A stretch of 64,000 nt of DNA from Ehretia macrophylla (taxonomy: Eukaryota; Streptophyta; Magnoliopsida; Boraginales; Ehretiaceae), in NCBI GenBank assembly GCA_037974665.1, contig CM075767.1, positions 18,616,840-18,680,839 on the forward strand. The letters are read 5' to 3'. Below are positions 58,970-64,000 of the stretch, one piece after another (position 1 is the stretch's first letter; every line of letters begins with the position of its first letter). The notes beneath the pieces are model-generated. The model was not told the origin of the DNA. It made no database searches and worked only from the letters and a program-made list of their open reading frames with translations. Position numbers and translations under genes: made by a program.

Positions 58970-59047
58970 AAAACAACGGTGCGCAAGGGATAGCTTGTCA
59001 TAGGAGAGAAAATTGGAAAGGGGATAGCGAGTACCTGACGGAGGAGC

Positions 59048-60480
59048 CTACAAAGAGGAAGACGATGTCATGGGTGCTGAAAGCGTGAGCGTCGGACAAT
59101 GGTAATCCTGAAGGTGAGCAGGGGTGCTACGAGATCGAGTTGAACGCCTAGGGAGAGGCGGCAAAGTGGTATCAGAGTTAGGGAGGGGTGTGGTAGATGT
59201 ATGAGGTAGGTTGTTTGGGCTATGTATTGAAAGGGAAGAAATATCATCAGGGGCAGCAGTAGGAACCACAACAGTTTGTGTGGGAGGGGAAGATGGAGAA
59301 TTAGAAAAAGGAAAAATATGTTCATAGAACACGACATCACGATTGGAGAAGACAGTTTTAGAGTCAATGTCATAAAGACGGTACGCCTTTTGTCCAAATA
59401 GGTATCCAATAAAGATACAACGACGTGCACGGGTATCGAATTTGTGTTTGGGAGCCAGATTTTTAGCAAAACATAATCTTCCAAAAACTCGAAGATGAGA
59501 ATAAGTAAGATTTTTGTGAAAGAGTACCTCATATGGAGTTTTACCGGATAAGGTGGGAGTGGGCATTCTATTGATGAGATAGGCGGCAGTCAAAACGCAG
59601 TCGCCCCAGAATTGGAGTGGAAGGGATGCATGAAAGCGAAGGGCACGGGCCACGTCAAGGAGATGCCGATGTTTTTGTTCAACGACTCCATTTTGTTGAG
59701 GTGTGGCGGCACAACTGTGTTGGTGAATGATACCCTTTTTTGCGTAGAAAGGTAGATAAATCATTAGAGAAGAATTCGGCCCCATTGTCACTACACAGTT
59801 GCTTGATAATGCAATTAAATTGAGTACGGACCATATTGAAGTAAGAAATTAACAAAGTACATGCTTCAGATTTATGGCGCATCAAATAAAGCCAAGTACA
59901 CCTGGAGTAATCATCTACTATTGTGAGAAAATAAACAGCACCAGTATGAGAAGGCGTAGAGTGAGGACCCCAGATGTCACAATGGATTAACTCAAAAATA
60001 GATTTAGATGTAATAGAACTAATAGGAAATGAATTACGAGCCTGTTTGCCTAAGTGACAATCCTTACAAACAAAATCTGAATCAAAAGAAATAGAAGGTT
60101 CTAAAGAAGATAGATGACGAATCATATTGAGGGAAGGGTGACCCAGTCGTTGATGCCAGATGGAGGGTAAGATTCTCGCGTGAGCAACTTTGGGTGATGA
60201 GGACGAAGCGGATGATGGAATTAATATGTAGAGGCCGCCGACTTCTTTACCTAAACCAATCGTCTTCTTCGATGCAAGGTCCTGAAATAAGCAAAACTCA
60301 GGAAAAAAAGTTACAGAACAGCGGAGACTTTTGGTTAGTTTGCTAACAGAAAGTAAATTCATTTTGAAGGTAAGAACATGAAACACATTGTGCAAAGTAA
60401 TATCGGGTGTGAGGAAAAGAGACCCCGAAGAAGAGACGGGAACAGAGTCACTATTGGGTAACTTGATTGGGGGATGAGAA
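59048..60480 (-). pseudogene. integrase of the minus-strand copia
   Basis: IWHQRLGHPSLNMIRHL (GAG-pre-integrase), then HCDIWGPH and FLTIVDDYSRCTWLYLMR for the first Asp, SDNGAEF for the second, and in a shifted frame [22 protein letters not shown] with the catalytic Glu. The frameshift lies near 59700-59790. [13 protein letters not shown] and [19 protein letters not shown] close it, followed by a Pro/Ser/Thr-rich linker. Confidence 0.92.
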
Positions 60481-61000
60481 TTAGGGGAAGAAAAAAAAAT
60501 AGCGCGTCTTTGTGAGAGACCATATGGTCTGTAGCGCCGGTGCCGACAATCCAAGAAGAAGGGACTCAGAGAATGAAGCAGCAGAGACCAGAGAAGGAGA
60601 GAGTTTACCTGCGACATTGGCCATTGGGGTAGAATTACCATTATTAATGAGATTAAGGAGTTGTTGATACTGAGTATAAGTGAATGATGGGGTAGCGGAT
60701 GGCGTAGGGAGCAGCGGAACTTGAGACGTTATGGGAGCCTGCTGTTGTAGATGGTTTGTGCAGTTTATGTTCAGGAGGGTACCCATTGAGTTTCTAGCAC
60801 TTGGCAAGGGAATGGCCGACACCGGAGAAACCAAGACTACGACAATGGTCACAAACAGGCTTGGTCTTTGCAGAGCTGCGGGAATTATTATTGGTATGAG
60901 ATTGCTTGATGGGACTGTTGGTCAGATTTGAAGAATGAGAGAAGCTGCAGGAAGATAGAGCCGCGAGAGGATTAGAGGAAGTTGTAACAAAGGTCGTGGC
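60481..61000 (-). pseudogene. gag end and protease of the minus-strand copia
   Basis: SWIVGTGATDHMV at about 60556-60518 is the protease site; copia elements normally have WI-DTGATDHM, so the catalytic Asp is Gly (codon at 60544-60542). Upstream a CDHCRSLGF...GHSLAKC knuckle remnant near 60860-60800 has a stop where the usual Tyr sits. The gag start is cut off at 61000. Confidence 0.8.
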
Positions 61001-63414
61001 TGTGACGCCCGAGATTTAGCCATGCATTCAATTACTGTTGCATCCCTTGTTGCGCATTTTCTTCTGTGGTTTACTAACTGCCTTCTTTAGCTACTATTCA
61101 CTCCGTTTTCAAAGTACATTCTATTAGTGAATTAACATTTTTATTAAATCATATTAATTGTTAGAGTAGTGGGAAAAATGTGCAATTGAGCTAGAGGTGA
61201 TAGGATAGCTCGTTTAGAAAATAGTTTTAGTAGTTAAATGAATAGTGTTACGTAACAAACTTAGAGATTTAAATAACTAACATTACTTTTTACCTTAGAC
61301 TCGTTTTTAAGTCAATAACACGCATTCTAGTGACCTTTTAAATACCCAAACTTGACCGCACCCAACTATGCACGCTATATTATACACCTTAGCTTATAAC
61401 TAGCAAAGAACAAAACAAAAAAGTGGTGAAAAACACTGTGGAACAACCGAGAGCAGCTAGGAGAGGAGAAAATTGATTTTTGCTCTTCAACTCTTCACTT
61501 CAAGCCAAGCCAAGCCTAGAGCAAGTAGTTTAGGGTGTGTGTAAGCTTTCTAGGTGCTCCTACGTGCATTGGTGAGGGATTTCATGACTTATTTGCGCAT
61601 TTTAAAATAGTTGTCAATTTCTTGATTTGTTGAAAATGTGACCAAATGCTATTGTATTGATTATCTATGCTATTATACCTTATATATGAGTGCTAGAGAA
61701 CATATTTGAGCCATTGTTTCGCTTTTTAAACGGCTAGAATCGTTAGATTGAATTATGAGGTGAATTGTGACGTTTTTCTAGGGTTTTGTCTAATTGCACG
61801 TATTAGCTTGATTCAACACTCCTAATAGATGCCTTAGGTGATAATGATGGTAGTCTAATAGCCTCGTACACTTGAATTGCTCTAAAAATGCATAAAACGT
61901 GAAATAGCCAACTTTAACAAAGGGGTTTCAGAGTTAATGCGAATCCGGGTAGATTCGGGCTTCACTTTTAGAATCCTTAGGCTACCTAGGTACTATAGAA
62001 GGTTTGCTAACCTTTGTTTGAAGCCCGGATGAGGTATGTGTAGTTTAAAGCTATAAGAGGGATTTGGGGCTTTCGGGGAAATTGCGGGCATTTGAATAAG
62101 TTTGAGGGTTGAAAGGGTTCCTTGAGGGTTAGTTAGAAGGTTGGTATAGCTTCCCTTTAAATTTGAATCATTAACTTTGGTTTGGAAGAGAAATAGTTTG
62201 GATAACAAAGGGGTTTAAGTGAAATTTCGGTTGTCTCACGCTTCTAAGTCCATGGCATGACTTCTTAAGTGTTTAAATATGGTTTCAAGTTGATTTGGAG
62301 CTTTCGGTATGATTCTATGCTTATCTTGTATATGTCCCTTTGTAAAACTGCTTAATTGCTTGTATAATTGCTTCTATTCTAATTGCATCGAGGTCAACCT
62401 ACTTTGTTGATCCTCCTACGTGTTATTGCTTATATTATTGATATTAACTTGCCATTGTAAAGTGCATTGCATAGTGGTTGCGCAACCATAGTGTCAGGGG
62501 CGGATGTGTTGAATATCGGCTGGGCGGCAGAGGGCTTGCCAATGGATATTCAAACTTCGTGCTCTATTCCCTCACTCGCCTGGTCCGAAGATTGTCAGGG
62601 GGTGTTGGGTCGTAGGATTATCGTGGTACATCCGGAGTACACCCACTGGAGTATTTGGGATTATGCCGGCTTATCATGATCGTGATCGTGTTCGTGGTTC
62701 GTGGATTGAAGATTTGGTGTTAGGGTAAAGTGAAGTGTATCCTTTTTAATGTGTGGTTATTTAAGCTATCGTTACTTCTTAAATTGTTTTATTACTATTG
62801 TTGATTAACTGTTTTAATTGTTGCATTGCATGCCCCGGGAGACTTTATCCCTCACTGGGCAACAGTGGTTGCTCATACCTCGATATATGTTTCAGGATGT
62901 GCTGAGGGTGATCCCCAACTAGTTGAGGTGATAGTAGAAGAGGAAGAAGTCCAGACTGATCCTTTACCTTAGTTGTTGTGCCTGATAGCTTGAGGTGGTT
63001 TATGTTCTTGATGCTATGTGGAAGACTTATTTGTTTATCTTATGTTCTATTTAGTAGCCTAAGGGCTATGTATATGCTTGTTGTGCAAAGTTGAAAAATA
63101 GTTGGTTGTGGTGTAGATTTGGAAGCCTATATATTGTAATAACTTATGTTACTGTTTTAATTACCTTGCATGCTTGGAAGTGAATGTTCTAACTCTAGCC
63201 ACTAGCATGCTTGTGTGTTTTGGGACTATTGTATGCTTCAAGGCTCGGATGGCCTTGAACCTTTGTTGTTTAATTATGAAAATCTCGTCTTATCTTGTTG
63301 AGGCTTGATTTGAGTGTTTACAGGTTTTCAGAATATCCACGGTATAGGGGAGACTCTGTCCGTGTGTCGAGTCCGGACTTAACCTTTAGCTTGGGGTTGG
63401 GTCGGGGCGTTACA
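61001..63414 (+). repeat. 5' LTR of a second chromovirus
   Basis: It starts TGTGACGCCCGAG and ends GGGGCGTTACA, with the primer site six bases later. 2414 bp. TGGTGAGGGATTTC at about 61570-61583, a hairpin at 62857-62874 and an acceptor-like GTTTCAG at 62889-62895 parallel the organisation of the LTR at 4988. Its partner LTR is outside the window. The ORFs inside are not genes. Confidence 0.9.
62857..62874 (+). other. LTR stem-loop after CCTCACT (second chromovirus)
   Basis: GGGCAAC, loop AGTG, GTTGCTC: 7 pairs including one G-T. Placed right after CCCTCACT as in the first chromovirus, with a different stem sequence. Confidence 0.6.
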
Positions 63415-63420
63415 TTTAGG

Positions 63421-63432
63421 TGGTATCAGAGC
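63421..63432 (+). other. primer-binding site, initiator-Met tRNA
   Basis: TGGTATCAGAGC, exact, six bases after the LTR end. Confidence 0.95.
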
Positions 63433-63744
63433 TATAGATTGCATGAAGCCGGGTTGAATTTCTCGGTCTGTGGGTAGAGATCTGTTATGTGACTTTGTGA
63501 TTGCATGAATCTGTGGTCCTTTGATTTGCCTAGGTGGAATTTGAATTAGAAAGGAACATGCTAGTATGATAATGGAATGTGAAAGGTCTCTAAGAGTTAA
63601 TGTTTGGAAGTGAAAAGTCTAGAATGTCAAGCATGATTAAGTGACTATGAATCTCTTGTATGTGAACATTCCTCTAATGTAATATGTGACTTATGTGGAC
63701 TTATTTGAACTTCTTCCTATGTGCTTTATTTGTAATTTATGTAA
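63433..63744 (+). other. chromovirus leader
   Basis: AT-rich untranslated leader before gag. No other signal seen. Confidence 0.7.
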
Positions 63745-64000
63745 ATGCCTGTCATAATACTTTGCATTCTAGCTGTTGAAATAAGGAGAAGGGGCAGACC
63801 GGGGAGAGAGCCGGAGGAAGCCCCTAAGCAGGGTGTTCCAGGAGAAGGTGAAGGAGTAGCAGAGAATGCACCACCGCAGGGACCAGAACCCAGCACTGCA
63901 CAGATTCTGGCTACTATGGCTACTGCAATGAACACTATTGCACAGTTTGTAACTCAGCAGGGTCAGGCAGGGGCTCCTATGGGTAATCAGGCCGTCAGAG
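63745..64000 (+). CDS. gag N-terminus of the second chromovirus, runs off the window
   Basis: Open from the ATG at 63745 to the window end, 85 codons. After a short hydrophobic start it reads EIRRRGRPGREPEEAPKQG, a basic opening like that of the first chromovirus Gag, then an Ala/Gln/Thr-rich helical part (QILATMATAMNTIAQFVTQQ). The natural start could lie differently if the ATG here is fortuitous. No break is seen in this short piece. Confidence 0.75.
   Translation, partial: MPVIILCILAVEIRRRGRPGREPEEAPKQGVPGEGEGVAENAPPQGPEPSTAQILATMATAMNTIAQFVTQQGQAGAPMGNQAVR

Larger units (their letters stand above)
57211..61000 (-). mobile_element. Ty1/copia element, minus strand, cut by a chromovirus
   Basis: Read on the minus strand: gag end, protease, integrase, RT, RNase H, polypurine tract and a short LTR. 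The gag start and 5' LTR are beyond the chromovirus inserted at 61001. The short LTR and pol wording suggest the Ale/Retrofit side of copia. Stops and shifts occur in all domains. Confidence 0.88.

Noticed and set aside
1..64000. tRNA, rRNA or organelle-derived inserts
   Set aside because: None recognised by eye; only primer-binding sites match tRNA ends. A tRNAscan and organelle blast would settle this.

Overview
The window is plant nuclear DNA made almost entirely of transposable elements. The evidence is Ty3/gypsy elements of the Athila-like and chromovirus types, Ty1/copia elements, L1-type LINEs with a DUF4283-like ORF1, a CACTA DNA transposon, a MITE, and primer-binding sites matching plant initiator-Met and Asp tRNAs. 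I see no intact host gene, no rRNA or tRNA gene and no CRISPR array. The species cannot be named from this; AT-rich DNA packed with nested retroelements suggests pericentromeric or other heterochromatin, probably of a eudicot.

Layout. 1-17562: an Athila-like gypsy element on the + strand (element A, 5' end outside the window), split at 4987/14667 by a complete chromovirus (4988-14666, target duplication CAAAG). Element A itself sits in an LTR of a third family, whose last 133 bp remain at 17563-17695. 17696-20918: remnant of a minus-strand chromovirus-type LTR carrying an (AT)21 tract and a 336-bp MITE. 20919-21461: copia LTR and primer-site remnant. 21462-28133: complete but mutated + strand copia element (target duplication ATGCA). 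28139-35530: minus-strand LINE material, namely an ORF1-only remnant with a poly(A) end and a nearly full-length L1-like element. 35830-47942: complete minus-strand Athila-like element (element B) with an extra ORF in the env position. 47943-51488: degraded copia LTR remnants and unassigned AT-rich DNA. 51492-56548: a non-autonomous CACTA transposon (target duplication TTA) carrying a fragment that looks like the exon 1 end of a plant Shewanella-like protein phosphatase gene. 57211-61000: minus-strand copia element with a short LTR, cut in its gag by a second chromovirus whose 5' LTR, primer site and gag start fill 61001-64000.

Every retrotransposon polyprotein read across its full length here is broken by stops and frameshifts, and several have also lost catalytic residues, so these copies look non-autonomous. 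The second chromovirus is the exception only because just its first 85 gag codons are in view. The most interesting signals are the captured host exon in the CACTA element, small stem-loops conserved between different elements with compensating base changes, the layered insertion order, and the env-position ORF of element B. I found no convincing new defence or metabolic system.
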